From the NCBI RefSeq assembly GCF_009600605.1, contig NZ_VWNA01000001.1, positions 3,954,501 to 4,018,500 on the forward strand: 64,000 nt of DNA, given 5' to 3'. Positions 37,301-50,300 of this stretch are shown here, piece after piece. The notes beneath the pieces are model-generated. The model searched no databases. It was given only the letters and a program-made list of their open reading frames with translations, and was not told where the DNA came from. The translations under genes were made by a program, and so were the position numbers. Within the stretch, counting starts at the first letter, position 1; the number at the start of each line of letters is the position of its first letter. This DNA is from Segnochrobactrum spirostomi (GTDB taxonomy: Bacteria; Pseudomonadota; Alphaproteobacteria; Rhizobiales; Segnochrobactraceae).

Positions 37301-38697
37301 CGATCTACCGCGTCGACGTCTATGCGAACGGGGCCCACGATCTCATCACGGCGACGGGAACCGCGACGATCTCCGGCGGCACGGTGGAGGTGATCGCGCA
37401 GAACGGCTATTCGACGCCGCTCGCGACCTACACGATCCTCACCGCCCAGGGCGGGGTCAGCGGCCAGTTCGCCTCGGTGGTCTCGAACTTCGCCTTCCTG
37501 ACGCCATCGCTCACCTACGACGCCAACGACGTCTATCTGACGCTTGCCCGCAACGACGTGAGCTTCCCGAGCCTCGCCACCACGACGAACCAGTGGGCGG
37601 CGGCAAATGCGGCGCAGAGCCTGGGGCTCGGCAACGCGGTCTACGACGCGGTGCTCGCGGTCTCGACCTCCGGCGCTCCGGCGGCGTTCGACGCCCTGTC
37701 GGGCGAGGCCTATGCCTCGGCCTCGTCGGTCATGCAGCAGCAATCGAGTTATCTGCGCGAGGCGGTCGGCACCCGTGTCCGCCAGGGTCTCATCGGTCAG
37801 TCCGGTTCGGGCCAGGAGACGGCGAAGCTGGCGCCGGGCTACGACGCGACGGTGTGGACGCAGGCCTATGGTGCCTGGGGCCAGACCGCCGGCGACGGCA
37901 ACGCGGCGAGCGTCGACCGCACCATCGGCGGCTTCTTCACCGGCATCGACGCGGCGGTGTCGGAGGCGGCGCGGGTCGGCATTGTCGGCGGCTACAGCCG
38001 CTCGACCTTCAACGTCGATGCCCGCTCGTCCTCGGGTGACATCGACAACTACGATCTCGGTCTCTATGGCGGCGCCAAGTTCGGTTCGCTGTCGCTCACG
38101 GCGGCGGCGTCCTACACGTGGCACGACCTGTCGGTCGATCGCACCATCGCCTTCCCGGGCTTCTCGGGGATAGCCTCGGCGAACTATCAGGCGGGCACCA
38201 CGCAGGTGTTCGGCGAGGCGGCGTGGCGGGTCGACCTGAGCAAGAGCGTCGACGCGAAGACGTTCGGAGCGGCGTCCGTCGAGCCGTTCGCCAACCTCGC
38301 CTACGTCAACCTGTCCACCCAGAACCTCACGGAGGCTGGGACGCCGGCGGCGTTGACGGGGTCGGCGGAGACGGAGAACACGCTCTATTCGACGCTGGGC
38401 GTGCGGGCGGCGACGGTGTTCCAGATGGCGAACGGGGCGGCGTTGACGCCGCATGCGAGCCTCGGCTGGCAGCATGCCTTCGGCGACGTGAACTCGTCGG
38501 CCTCGCTCGCCTTCGCGAGCGGCGGCTCGGCGTTCTCGGTCGCGGGCGTTCCGATCGCCCGCGACGCGGCGCTCGTCGGGGCGGGGGTCGACTACGCCTT
38601 CTCGAAGTCGGTGTCGGCGTCGGTGACCTACAGCGGCCAGTTCGGCTCGGGCACCGAGGACAACGCCTTCAAGGGCACCATCAACATCAAGTTCTGA
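34363..38697 (+). CDS. Autotransporter adhesin with beta-strand repeats (1,444 aa)
   Basis: A type Va secreted surface protein. Start 34363 has an AGGGGAGAG site; an N-terminal signal peptide ends at about residue 38 (ALTLCGALQQAAHA). The passenger (about 40-1100) is Gly/Ser/Thr-rich, with a WDGPANGNWFVDSNW opening and many repeats of the GTLTVSGG / NTYTGGTTITAGTLQIGNGG type, the PF12951 autotransporter-associated strand that builds a beta-helix. The C-terminal barrel (about 1165-1444, from TVWTQAYGAWGQTAG) ends in the required terminal Phe (TINIKF). Its last 2.2 kb match autotransporter 2 without net gap. Likely an adhesin; no protease or lipase motif was noticed. Confidence 0.95.
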   Translation: MFWLKREESRRGSKWALRASTCAIALTLCGALQQAAHADTVYWDGPANGNWFVDSNWIWDGHVPTAADTARIDSAGPLIATSTTGSVGTLQIGTNGTGTLTVQGGLNSGTATLGYNTSSEGTLTVSGGTWTNSGSLYVGYAGIGTVALTNGATATSGATYLGAGGGGSGTITVSGGSSFASTGTLFIGYAGNGGMPSAAAGSGTLTVTGGSVTSAGATLADGLGSTGQATLSGGTSQWTNTGALVVGGGGIGTLSLDGGASLSTDSLTIGSLAAVGSSRVTVDGSGSHLTSTGSLIVGNFGTGSLAVQAGGRVSADGAIIGRHSDSSAVVTGSGSTWTTGNLQVGGDVSDPTGTLGHGTLTVSNGGEVVSTAAQLGAVAGAQGTVIVDGAGSLWQVNGGSLSVGFNGTGDLTIRNGASVSSSNATIGSNAASQGSATVAGTGSHWTSSGNIYVGNGGNGSLSVENGGVVSAVDGYVATLTGSTSSLSVTGANAAANFSGVFIAGYSTGTVATVTLSNGGQIRGVQGTLGDLAGSSGTMSVSGRGSQWSAFVDTNVSYSGYMNVGRLGTGSLSITDGGAVTGYRLYIGNEAGSVGSVVLSGSGSRIEMTSNLYVGSEGTGTLTLSDGAEIHAAAIKIGYLAGSVGTLNIGAAAGRSAAAAGTLDAAEIVLGDGDSRLVLNHTDTDYGIAANITGSGTLLVLSGTTALTGTNTYTGGTTITAGTLQIGNGGTTGSIAGDVTDNGTLAFNRADDVTFAGVISGTGALVQAGSGTLTLTGANTYSGGTTVSAGTLVGNATSLQGNIANNAAVVFNQTGNGTYAAAISGTGSMTKTGAGTLILIGENTYTGGTTISEGTLQIGNGGTTGALVGAIVNNAALVFNRSDTYNFPGTISGPGSVTIIGGTVNFTGANSYAGPISVADATFELAPGAVSASSYTIGFGGVIGGTGTIGGLSVLDGGTASPGYSPGTLTVNGNVTFGSGSIYRVDVYANGAHDLITATGTATISGGTVEVIAQNGYSTPLATYTILTAQGGVSGQFASVVSNFAFLTPSLTYDANDVYLTLARNDVSFPSLATTTNQWAAANAAQSLGLGNAVYDAVLAVSTSGAPAAFDALSGEAYASASSVMQQQSSYLREAVGTRVRQGLIGQSGSGQETAKLAPGYDATVWTQAYGAWGQTAGDGNAASVDRTIGGFFTGIDAAVSEAARVGIVGGYSRSTFNVDARSSSGDIDNYDLGLYGGAKFGSLSLTAAASYTWHDLSVDRTIAFPGFSGIASANYQAGTTQVFGEAAWRVDLSKSVDAKTFGAASVEPFANLAYVNLSTQNLTEAGTPAALTGSAETENTLYSTLGVRAATVFQMANGAALTPHASLGWQHAFGDVNSSASLAFASGGSAFSVAGVPIARDAALVGAGVDYAFSKSVSASVTYSGQFGSGTEDNAFKGTINIKF
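36487..38697 (+). repeat. Duplicated autotransporter 3' segment, copy 1
   Basis: The last 2,211 bp of autotransporter 1 align with 54431-56641 at a constant offset of 17,944 bp at the start, middle and end, so there is no net gap. The barrel part is nearly identical, and the upstream repeats have diverged more. Confidence 0.85.
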
Positions 38698-38725
38698 GCG
38701 ATCACGGTCAGGTCTGACCCGCGCC

Positions 38726-38752
38726 ACCGGGAGCTCGCGCGAAGCTCCCGGT
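38726..38752 (+). terminator. Hairpin after autotransporter 1
   Basis: ACCGGGAGCT pairs perfectly with AGCTCCCGGT across a 7-base loop, 29 bp after the stop. No T-tract follows, so it may act with Rho or protect the mRNA 3' end. A related hairpin follows autotransporter 2. Confidence 0.5.
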
Positions 38753-38984
38753 GCGCGCGAGGTTCGCGTTTCGCCGTGCCGGGTCGGGGCACAGGGTCGA
38801 CCTGCTGTCGGCGGTGCGCCGCTTTGGGTCGTTCACCGAGGCGCTGCGTGGGCTGTCTGGCGCGGCCTGTGCAGTGGCCTGTTGCCGATGCCGCCCGGCA
38901 CCGATGGGGACGGGTCGGGCCCGGCGCAGGAGCCGGTGGGCTGAAGCAAATGGGGAGGTCTGCTGGAGACTTTCCGCTCTTCCT

Positions 38985-40004
38985 TTATCCTCCGCCAAAG
39001 CTGAAGAGCCCCAGAGCGGCCCTGACCTCGTCGAGCGTCTGTTGGGTAAGAACGGCCGCTCTTGCGGTGCCGGCCCGGACGACGTCCATGACGAAGTCCG
39101 GTTGCTTCGCGAACGCCGCGCGCCGTTCGCGGATCGGGGCGAGCAACGCCTGGAGGCAGGCGTCGAGGCGTTTCTTCAAGACCGTGTCTCCGAGCCCACC
39201 GCGGCGATAGTGCGCCTTCAAGTCCGCGAGGTCGGGGCTGCCATCGAAGGCATCGAGGTAGGTGAAGACGACATTGCCCTCGACGCGTCCGGGATCGCTC
39301 ACCCGCAGGTGGCCGGGGTCGGTGAACATCGCCTGGACCGCGGCGCTGATCTCCGCGGGCGTCGCCGAGAGCGGGATCGCGTTGCCGGCGCTCTTGCTCA
39401 TCTTGGACCGCCCATCGATCCCGGGCAGACGACCGACGCAAGACACGAGCGCCCCTGCCTCCGGCAATAGCTCCCGGCCCACATGCCGGTTGATCCGACG
39501 CGCGATCTCGTTCGATTGCTCGATCATCGGAAGCTGGTCCTCCCCGACGGGGACAAGCCCCGCTTTGAAGGCGGTGATGTCGGCGGCCTGCGAGACCGGA
39601 TAGCAGAGAAAGCCGGCCGGGATGTCCCGCTGGAACCCGCGTTGAACGATCTCCTGCTTGACGGTCGGGTTCCGCTCGAGCCGGCTCACCGTGACGAAGT
39701 TCATATAGAGCATCGTCAGCTCGGCGAGCGCCGGCAGGCATGACTGGACGCAGATGACCGACTTCTCCGGGTCGATCCCGACGGCGAGATAGTCGAGCGC
39801 GACTTCGATCACGTTGCGCCTGATGCGAGCGGGATCGTCTCCGTTGTCGGTCAGCGCCTGGGCGTCGGCGAGCAGCAGGAACTGGCGGTGATCCTCCTGA
39901 AGCACGAGCCGGCTCTTCAACGAACCGACATAGTGGCCGAGGTGAAGCGAGCCGGTGGTGCGGTCCCCGGTGAGGACGACGGGACGGGTGGCGGCCTTTG
40001 GCAT
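38985..40004 (-). CDS. trpS: Tryptophanyl-tRNA synthetase (possibly auxiliary)
   Basis: Charges tRNA-Trp with tryptophan in the cytoplasm. The 339 aa form a class I synthetase: [20 protein letters not shown] contains the HIGH-type site (HLGH), and [14 protein letters not shown] contains KMSKS. Length is normal. The [17 protein letters not shown] form resembles the second TrpRS class that includes indolmycin-resistant auxiliary enzymes, so a second, housekeeping trpS may exist elsewhere; this is inference. A leader peptide with tandem Trp codons precedes it. It lies convergent behind an autotransporter, and a decayed copy of its 3' end sits at 58.4-58.6 kb, so the gene has been part of a duplication. 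Confidence 0.93.
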   Translation of the reverse strand: MPKAATRPVVLTGDRTTGSLHLGHYVGSLKSRLVLQEDHRQFLLLADAQALTDNGDDPARIRRNVIEVALDYLAVGIDPEKSVICVQSCLPALAELTMLYMNFVTVSRLERNPTVKQEIVQRGFQRDIPAGFLCYPVSQAADITAFKAGLVPVGEDQLPMIEQSNEIARRINRHVGRELLPEAGALVSCVGRLPGIDGRSKMSKSAGNAIPLSATPAEISAAVQAMFTDPGHLRVSDPGRVEGNVVFTYLDAFDGSPDLADLKAHYRRGGLGDTVLKKRLDACLQALLAPIRERRAAFAKQPDFVMDVVRAGTARAAVLTQQTLDEVRAALGLFSFGGG

Positions 40005-40106
40005 GGCGGTTTCCTGAAAGGGGACACCACCAGACCGGCCGGATCATCACGCATCGCATCAGCGCTCAAGCCGGGAGTCCGGCGGCGCCGCGTGATGTGG
40101 GAAGAC

Positions 40107-40173
40107 ATGAACGACGGGCCGCTCCTTACGAGAAGGAGCGCCACCAGCAGAGGGTGAGGGCGTGGCCGTTCAT
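40107..40173 (-). promoter_or_regulatory. Candidate tryptophan attenuator of trpS
   Basis: Reading leftward: the leader start segment ATGAACG (40173-40167) can pair with CGTTCAT (40113-40107). Inside this, CGCTCCTT/AAGGAGCG (40140-40120) forms an 8-bp hairpin with a 5-base loop that contains the leader stop codon. A ribosome stalled at the Trp codons would cover the 5' arm of that hairpin. No U-tract terminator is clear, so control may be through Rho or through trpS translation. Confidence 0.5.
40126..40173 (-). CDS. trpS leader peptide with tandem Trp codons
   Basis: A 15-codon frame, MNGHALTLCWWRSFS, ends 121 bp upstream of the trpS start. The two adjacent TGG codons (40141-40146) abut a hairpin that begins with the next bases. 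Trp is rare, so WW in so short a frame is unlikely by chance. It is read as the sensing element of a ribosome-mediated attenuator. The ribosome site is weak (GCGAGC). Confidence 0.6.
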   Translation of the reverse strand: MNGHALTLCWWRSFS

Positions 40174-40204
40174 GGGGCTCGCATAGCATCCGGCGGGGCA
40201 GGGC

Positions 40205-40629
40205 GCTAGGTATCGCCTCGGTTTGACTGAGCGCTCGCCCTCGGCGGCCTACGCGCTATCTGGGCATCGAGGGCAATGAGATCTTGAGCCTATCCGAGCA
40301 GACCGAGATCTGACATTTGATGCATGCAATTGGAAGGGGATCAGGCGCTTGTGTTGTCCGCTTACTCGCCTGCCGGGCCGTTCCGCTCCCTGTGCGCCGG
40401 AAGTATAAATTCATATATAGAAATCATACGTTAGTATGTATAAATATGAAAAGTGTTTCTAGTAAAAAATAGAACGCATGACATTTATTCTTCTTGTGAG
40501 TCTTTATCGTGAATCATGGAATTGGGGCAGCCTTCAAGGCGCGGTGTGATCGCTGAATAAAGATCGCAAGGAATCGCGCCGCATGAGCAATCGTCTCGGT
40601 TCCAACTCGTTCAGTTGACAGGTATCATC
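40205..40629. other. AT-rich intergenic region, probable acquired DNA edge
   Basis: No gene is seen. Base composition changes abruptly: 40400-40520 is mostly A and T in a window that is otherwise GC-rich. It includes an inverted repeat CATAC-GTTA-GTATG (40425-40438). It probably holds the promoter of the next gene and marks one boundary of the accessory region. Confidence 0.5.
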
Positions 40630-41178
40630 ATGAAAGTCCTCACCGATCAAATTCTCTCGCAGTCTGCCTATTCGGCTGAGATCGATGTCGATCTGGAAAA
40701 GGTCGACATCGCCGACTGGCTGTTCACTCTGCCCGAGGCGGAATATTTGCGGTGCTGCCCACCCGACCATATCGGCTCCGGCGTGACCACCACGGATGAT
40801 GGTCGCCGCATGGTCATCAATGTCGAGATGATCGGGACTGGACTGGTCATCCAGCATTACGTCGCCGAGGAGGCGACCCCGACTTATTGCCGGATGAATT
40901 CCATCTCGGACGTGTTCACGCCGGCGGGCCGCACGCAGGTCAACGTGATCTGGGAACTGATGGCCGAACGGGGCGAGAACGGCCGCACGCGCTATACCAA
41001 TCGCGTGACCTCGCACCCGACGGATGTGTTCATGGATTTCCTTGCCGCGCACGGCCAGACCTTCGAGCAGGCTGCGGCGGCCCGGCAGGAGGCGGGGGGC
41101 GACCACAACCGTCGCGAAACGCCGCTGTTCGCCGCCAGCATCGCCCGCCGTGCGCTGGATGGCGCGCGTGTGAAATGA
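40630..41178 (+). CDS. Hypothetical protein, SRPBCC-like
   Basis: A 182-aa soluble protein. The pattern IQHYVAEEATPTYCRMNSIS, FTPAGRTQVNVIWELMAE and TRYTNRVTSHPTD resembles the beta-sheet of START/SRPBCC ligand-binding proteins, and AAARQEAGGDHNRRETPLFA is a C-terminal helix I associate with uncharacterised members. The assignment is from pattern memory only. ATG 40630 is used; a TTG five codons earlier is in frame. A decayed region follows. Confidence 0.65.
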   Translation: MKVLTDQILSQSAYSAEIDVDLEKVDIADWLFTLPEAEYLRCCPPDHIGSGVTTTDDGRRMVINVEMIGTGLVIQHYVAEEATPTYCRMNSISDVFTPAGRTQVNVIWELMAERGENGRTRYTNRVTSHPTDVFMDFLAAHGQTFEQAAAARQEAGGDHNRRETPLFAASIARRALDGARVK

Positions 41179-41417
41179 GGACGAGCCCATTTGCGGGCTT
41201 CGGCACGGCGGATGTTCTCCGCCTTGCCGATGCTGCGTCCGGGCGTCTCCTGCTGAGGTGGTGCGGCCGGCGTCAGTCGCGCCGATGGACCGCAACAGCT
41301 GGGTCGGTGCGAGGCGCGCCACGGTGAGAACGAGTTCGGCGCGCCCGATCCGCGTTCGACCCCGAGAGTGAAGTCGGCGGCGGCCGTCCCTCCGGCTTTA
41401 GCCGCGGAGCGGCCCCG

Positions 41418-41612
41418 ATGCTGGCCCTGATCGAAGCGGGGCCGCAGGTGAGGTCTTCGGACTCGGTTCCCGTCCTCATTGCCGGTCGCCACCGCATCGA
41501 GGCACCCAAGCTCAATGGCGCAGAGCGTGTCGAATGTCTCGTGTTCAAAGTGGACGACGTCCGCGCCGAGCTCATCGAGATCAGCGAGAACCTGCATCGC
41601 GCCGAGGAATAG
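41418..41612 (+). pseudogene. ParB-like nuclease domain fragment
   Basis: A 64-residue frame containing VPVLIAGRHRIEAPKLNGAE, then a stretch ending EISENLHRAE. This matches the ParB/Srx fold core, whose typical form is LVAGxHRLEAAKxLG followed by AELxEIDENLxRAE. The frame stops there; a shifted frame continues with APDQREHLHLQHRR, similar to the next ParB helix. There is no DNA-binding domain. It is a remnant of a plasmid-type or phage-type partition gene. Confidence 0.6.
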
Positions 41613-41956
41613 CCGGGGGCGCGAAGCCGCTCCCGACCAACGGGAGCATCTCCACCTCCAACACCGACGGCGCGGGACTGCATCGTCTTCGGAGGCGCAT
41701 GGCACCACTCGAGCTATCCGAGCCGGCGGCGGACACCCCGCGGCCGGCGCGCAGCTTCGCGGATCTCGTCGCCGCGAAGGACTGGACGCAGGTCGCGGCG
41801 CTCTGTGAGGGAGCGGCCGACACGGCGAACGGCGACGTCAAGCTCGGCCCGGCCAATGCGGGCGGTGGGCTCTAATCAGCGGGCTCACCCGCCAGATGCT
41901 CAAGCTCGCGCCGGTGGCGCCGGCGGACGCGTCGGAGGCAAGACGGCTCATCGTCC

Positions 41957-42241
41957 TGTCGATCAGTTGCCCGACGGCTGCGCGATCTCATCCCGTTCCG
42001 GCTCGTGACCATCCCGGCTGGCGAAGACGGGGTCGGGAAGTCGCGCCTCGCGCTTCAATGGAGCGTGGCATCCGCCCTCGGCACGGCGTGCGGCATGCCC
42101 ATGGACGGCCGGGTGCTTTATCTCGGGGGGAGGAGCCGGACGAGTTCCAGGGGTCTGATAGGGGCGATCGAGGCGCCTCTGGTGGTGATCCAGTCGTCGT
42201 CATTCGCGAGGCTATCTTCGTCGAGTTCCGTAGGGAAATAG
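41957..42241 (+). pseudogene. RepA-like AAA_25 helicase fragment
   Basis: The frame around 41984-42120 reads LRDLIPFRLVTIPAGEDGVG followed by KSRLALQWSVASALGT and GRVLYLGG, i.e. a Walker A (GEDGVGKS) and the next strand of the AAA_25/RepA plasmid helicase family. At a six-G run (42125-42130) the frame breaks; the next frame gives EEPDEFQ, as the family expects after YLxG. Sequence beyond that is not helicase-like. With the ParB fragment it marks a decayed replicon or integrative element. The stretch 41179-42407 has no intact gene. Confidence 0.6.
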
Positions 42242-42407
42242 CGGCGCCGCCCCTACAACCACCCGCCAGACGATGTGCGGGCGTAGTGGTTCGCTGTCGA
42301 CGGCGTGAGGCCGCTGATGCGGTTAGCGGTGTGCTCATCTCGGCCGCGTTTTGGCACGTGCCAAGCCCCTCCGTCTTCGCGTCCCTCTCGTTGTCGCCGC
42401 AAACATT

Positions 42408-43409
42408 CTACCTTCGGCGCAGCGTTTCCGAAGGCAGCTCGCCGTACCGCGCTCGATATAGCCTCGCGAACTCGCCCATGTTGTTGAAATAGGGCCCTGC
42501 GATCTCGGTAACGGTCGCGCCTGGCTCCGCCTTTATTATTAACGTATGAGCGACCTCAAGGCGTCTATTGGAGATCCACTTTCCGGGAGTTTGGCCCGTC
42601 ACTGATTGAAAGGAATATTGCAGAGCGCGGGCCGAGAAGCCGCTAATCTTCTCAAGATCGGTCAGGGTAATCTTGCGCGTCAAGTTCGCGTCAATATAGT
42701 CACAAAGGTGACTTACGGCAGCTTTGGCGCCTGTTCGAGCTGCTGCCGGCGGCGTGTGCAGGAGCAGCGAGGGGGCTAAAAGCATAGCTGACGCGCGGAG
42801 GATCATTTCTGGCAATCCCGACCGCTCGACTCGCTCTGGGTCCCCGTCCATCGCGTCTATCATGGCGCTAAACTGCTGAAATAAGACGGAGAAATTCACG
42901 TCGGCCCAGATCAGGCTGAGTGGCCGCGGTGCGTCGAAATCGATGATGGGATCGTCATTCTCTCGATCGCTTCCCGCCATGGCTCGCGCGATGGCTTCAA
43001 GGCGGCTTGGATCGACATCGATTCCAATAGCCGAACGCGCTGAACTTTCGCCCTTCGCATCCCCTCGAGGAAGGTAGATTGCATCCCTTCCGCTGCCCCA
43101 CTCGATCCAGGTGCCGTTCGATCGCGTGAGCGTGCTGCCTGAAAATGGAATACAAATGATCCCATCAGGAAAGCCTTGGGCTGAGAACTGCATGGCGGTG
43201 CTCGCAGAAGCGACGACGCGACATTCCTCAGTGCGCAGCTCTGCGAATGCAATTTGGAAGGATGATTCAGTTCTCGATGCGACGTACTCAAGTCGCCCGA
43301 CGCCCTGTTCCGAGAACTTCTCAGAGATCACAGCGGCATCTGTAAAGCGAAGTGATCGCGGGGAGCGGAAAGGCAAATCGGGGACTGGCGACTGCTTTCT
43401 TGAGCGCAT
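42408..43409 (-). CDS. AraC family regulator, upstream of autotransporter 2
   Basis: A 333-aa regulator with an N-terminal sensor half (FQIAFAELRTEECRVVASAS, CIPFSGSTLTRSNGTW) and a C-terminal AraC domain: KITLTDLEKISGFSARALQY for the first helix-turn-helix, TVTEIAGPYFNNMGEFARLY for the second, ending GELPSETLRRR. It is not close in sequence to the AraC protein at 33.1 kb. Its GC content is clearly lower than its neighbours, suggesting acquisition. It is divergent from the giant autotransporter (387-bp gap) and likely controls it. Confidence 0.9.
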   Translation of the reverse strand: MRSRKQSPVPDLPFRSPRSLRFTDAAVISEKFSEQGVGRLEYVASRTESSFQIAFAELRTEECRVVASASTAMQFSAQGFPDGIICIPFSGSTLTRSNGTWIEWGSGRDAIYLPRGDAKGESSARSAIGIDVDPSRLEAIARAMAGSDRENDDPIIDFDAPRPLSLIWADVNFSVLFQQFSAMIDAMDGDPERVERSGLPEMILRASAMLLAPSLLLHTPPAAARTGAKAAVSHLCDYIDANLTRKITLTDLEKISGFSARALQYSFQSVTGQTPGKWISNRRLEVAHTLIIKAEPGATVTEIAGPYFNNMGEFARLYRARYGELPSETLRRR

Positions 43410-43796
43410 GCACAGCCATCTTATGCACGAGGTTTTTTTTATTACTTCGGCTTATGATACTGGAAGTATAAGTGCGCTGACCAGAAGCCACCGAAATTTC
43501 TATAGTTCGCATCGAGGTGGGTTGTCCAAGGTGTGGCGACGGTTCTCGATCCTTTTCACGCTTATTTTATGAGGCGTGATCGCGCCTGTGCTGCCGTGTA
43601 GTTGGGGAAATCGCCTCCGTCACAGGCTAAATTGCGTAATTCCGATATGTCGATTTCGTAATTCGAGTAGCGACGGACCTACCCGCGCGTGTCTAACGAG
43701 ATGAGACGCATTGTGGCTGGAATCGGTTTTTCGCGATCTCGCTCGTTATCGTGAGTACGCCTCCGCTTCCGCGACGTCTGGTAGGGGGAAGCGAAG
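43410..43796. other. Divergent upstream region of autotransporter 2
   Basis: Contains the promoter regions of the AraC gene and the giant autotransporter. It is AT-richer than average at 43430-43570 and 43620-43680. No gene, strong palindrome or repeat was found. The autotransporter ribosome site is the purine stretch GGGGGAAGCGAAG just before 43797. Confidence 0.4.
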
Positions 43797-47380
<3,584 letters not shown>

Positions 47381-47384
<4 letters not shown>

Positions 47385-50300
47385 TATCGGGATCGATTAG
47401 CCTGGCGACCGATAGCGTTCCCGCCGGTGGGCCTCCGGTCGTCACGATTGCCGGCACGAACACCTACACGGGTTCCACCACGGTCAATGCGGGCCTGCTC
47501 ATCGTCCAGAATTCCGCGGCGCTCGGATCCACTGCGGGGGGTACGACCATCGCCTCTGGGGCGACGCTGCTGCTGGATGGTAGTGGTGGACCGTTGTCCA
47601 TCGGCGCTGAAGCGCTGACGCTGTCCGGGACTGGATATGCAAATTTCGGTGCGCTGAGAAATGCCGGCAACAACAGCTACGCCGGCGACATCACGCTCGC
47701 GGCGGACAGTCGGATCACGGTCGGCAGCGGCACGCTGACGCTTTCGGGTGGCATCGGCGGGGCCGGCAAGAATCTGGAGCTCACAGGGTCGGGCGGCATG
47801 ATCACGGGCGCCATCGGTACGGGCACCGGGACGGTGACGGTCGCTGCGGGCGCCAACTGGGTGCTGGCCGGGGCGAACACCTACACGGGCGATACCATTG
47901 TCGCGACCGGCGGTGCCCTGCAACTCGGCGACGCCTCGACGACGGAAGGATCGGTCGCCGGCAACATCCAGAACGACGGTTCGGTCAACTTCTATGCCCA
48001 GGCCGACCACTCCTATGCCGGCGTGATCTCCGGCACCGGCTCGGTCTCGAAGGGCGGCAGCGGCACGCAGACCCTGACGGGAACCAACACCTATACCGGC
48101 GGGACGACGATCAATTTCGGCACGCTTGCGATCGGTGACGGGGGGGCGACGGGTTCGGTCGTCGGTGACATCGCGAACAACGCCGCCCTGGTGTTCAACC
48201 GCTCGAACGACATCACCTATTCGGGCGTGCTGTCGGGCGGCGGCTCGGTCGAGAAGCAGGGCGCAGGGACCCTGATTCTGTCGGGGACGAGCACGCTGAC
48301 CGGCACGACCACGGTGTCCGCCGGCACGCTGAGCCTGACGGGCACGCTGCCCGGGGCGATCGATGTGAAGTCGGGCGCGACCCTGCTCGGATCGTCAACG
48401 GGCATCGCCGGCGGGGTGACCATCGAGAGCGGCGGCACGCTTTCGTCGGCGAGCGGCACGTACTTCCAGATGGGCGGCCTCAGCTTCGGGGCGACCTCGG
48501 CCTTCGCCTTTGCGGCGGGGGCTCCGACGACGGTGGCCGCGGTTTCGGCCGACGGCAATCTCGTTCTCGACGGCACGCTTCAGGTTGCCGGCGGCGCGGG
48601 CTTCACCACAGGCACATACCGTCTGATCGATTACACCGGGTCGTTGACCGACAACGGCATCACGGCGACGCCTTCGGCTCACTCGCTCTATGCGATCGAC
48701 ACCTCCACGGCCGGTCAGGTGAATCTCATCGCGGCGGTCGGCCAGTGGTGGAACGGCTCGACGACGACGGGCGGCTCGCAAGTCGTCGGTGGCGACGGGA
48801 CGTGGAGCGTTCAGGCGGGCACCACGAACTGGACGAACGAGGCCGGCAGCACGGCCTCTGCATGGGGCCAGGGTGGCATCGCCGTGTTCGGAGGCACGGC
48901 GGGCACGGTGACGATCGCGGGCGGAACCGATCCGGTTGTCGTCGGGATGGACTTCGTAACCGACGGCTACACGGTGACGGGCCAGAGCATCACGCTCGCC
49001 CAGTTCACCCCCAGTCTGACGCCGGCGATCATGGTCGACACGGGTGTGACGGCGACGATCGCGTCTGTGCTCTCCACGACGGCCGGGCTGGAGAAGACCG
49101 GGGCCGGTACGCTCGTCTTGACGGCCGCCAATAATTACTCGGGCCAGACGACGGTCTCTGCTGGCACGCTGCAGATCGGGAACGGCGGCACCACGGGATC
49201 GATCGGCGGCAGTATAGCCAACAATGCCGCGGTCGTGTTCGATCGTTCGAATGACATCAGCTATTACGGGATTATCTCCGGAACTGGAACGCTGGAGAAG
49301 AAGGGCGCGGGCACGCTCATACTCGCGGGCTTGAACAGCTATAGTGGCGGTACGACCGTCAGTGAGGGTACGCTGCAGATCGGCGATGGCATCCTTCCGT
49401 TGACGGCATTCACCGGGAATGTCGTCAACAACGCCGCGCTCGCCTTCAATCAGGTTCTGAATACGACATTCGGCGGCGTCATTTCCGGCTCTGGCAGCGT
49501 GACCAAGCTGGGCGCGAATACGCTGACGCTGACCGGCGCCAATACCTATACCGGCGGAACGACGATTTCGGCGGGTACGCTGCAGATCGGCGCGAACGGA
49601 ACCACGGGCCAGATCACCGGCAACATTTTGAATAATGCCGCCCTGGTCTTCGATACGAACTTGAGCGACAGCCAATTCTACACGGGCGTGATTTCAGGCT
49701 CGGGTACGCTCAAGAAAGAGCTGGGCGGCGATCTCATTTTTACCGCGAACCAGACGTTCACGGGGCTCACGACGCTGACCGGCGGGCAATTGATCCTCGG
49801 CAACGGCGGCGCATCGGGCATGCTCGCGGGGAATGTGCTCCTCGACGGCGGTAACCTCGTGTTCAACCGCTCCGATAGTGCGACCTATGCGGGGAATATC
49901 CTCAGCGGCAGTCTCGGCGCTCTCTATTTCAAGAGCGGGGGAACGACCATTCTCACCGGCAACGTCCAGACGCCGGGAAACATCGTGCTCATGGGAGGGT
50001 CGACGGCCCAGATCGGCGATGGGACGACCCACGGCACCCTGGGTGCTCTCCAGGTCCTGCTGGCCGACGGCACGTTGGCGTTCAACATTTCCGACAGCAT
50101 GACGACCGACATCTACATGACCGGAGATGGCGGGGTCAGAAAGTCGGGGAGTGGAACCCTGACGCTGACGGGCAACAGTGATTATGCCGGCGGCACCGTC
50201 GTCTCGGCGGGCACCCTGCAGCTCGGCGATGGCGGGACCACGGGTTCGGTGTCCGGTGCGATCGCCAACAGCGGGACGGTTGTGTTCGACCGGTCCGACG

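Noticed and set aside
35449-38727. 1,092-residue antisense frame under autotransporter 1 (and a 973-residue one under autotransporter 2)
   Set aside because: Arg/Gly/Ala-rich composition with no domains; a GC-rich third-position artefact of the real genes on the + strand.
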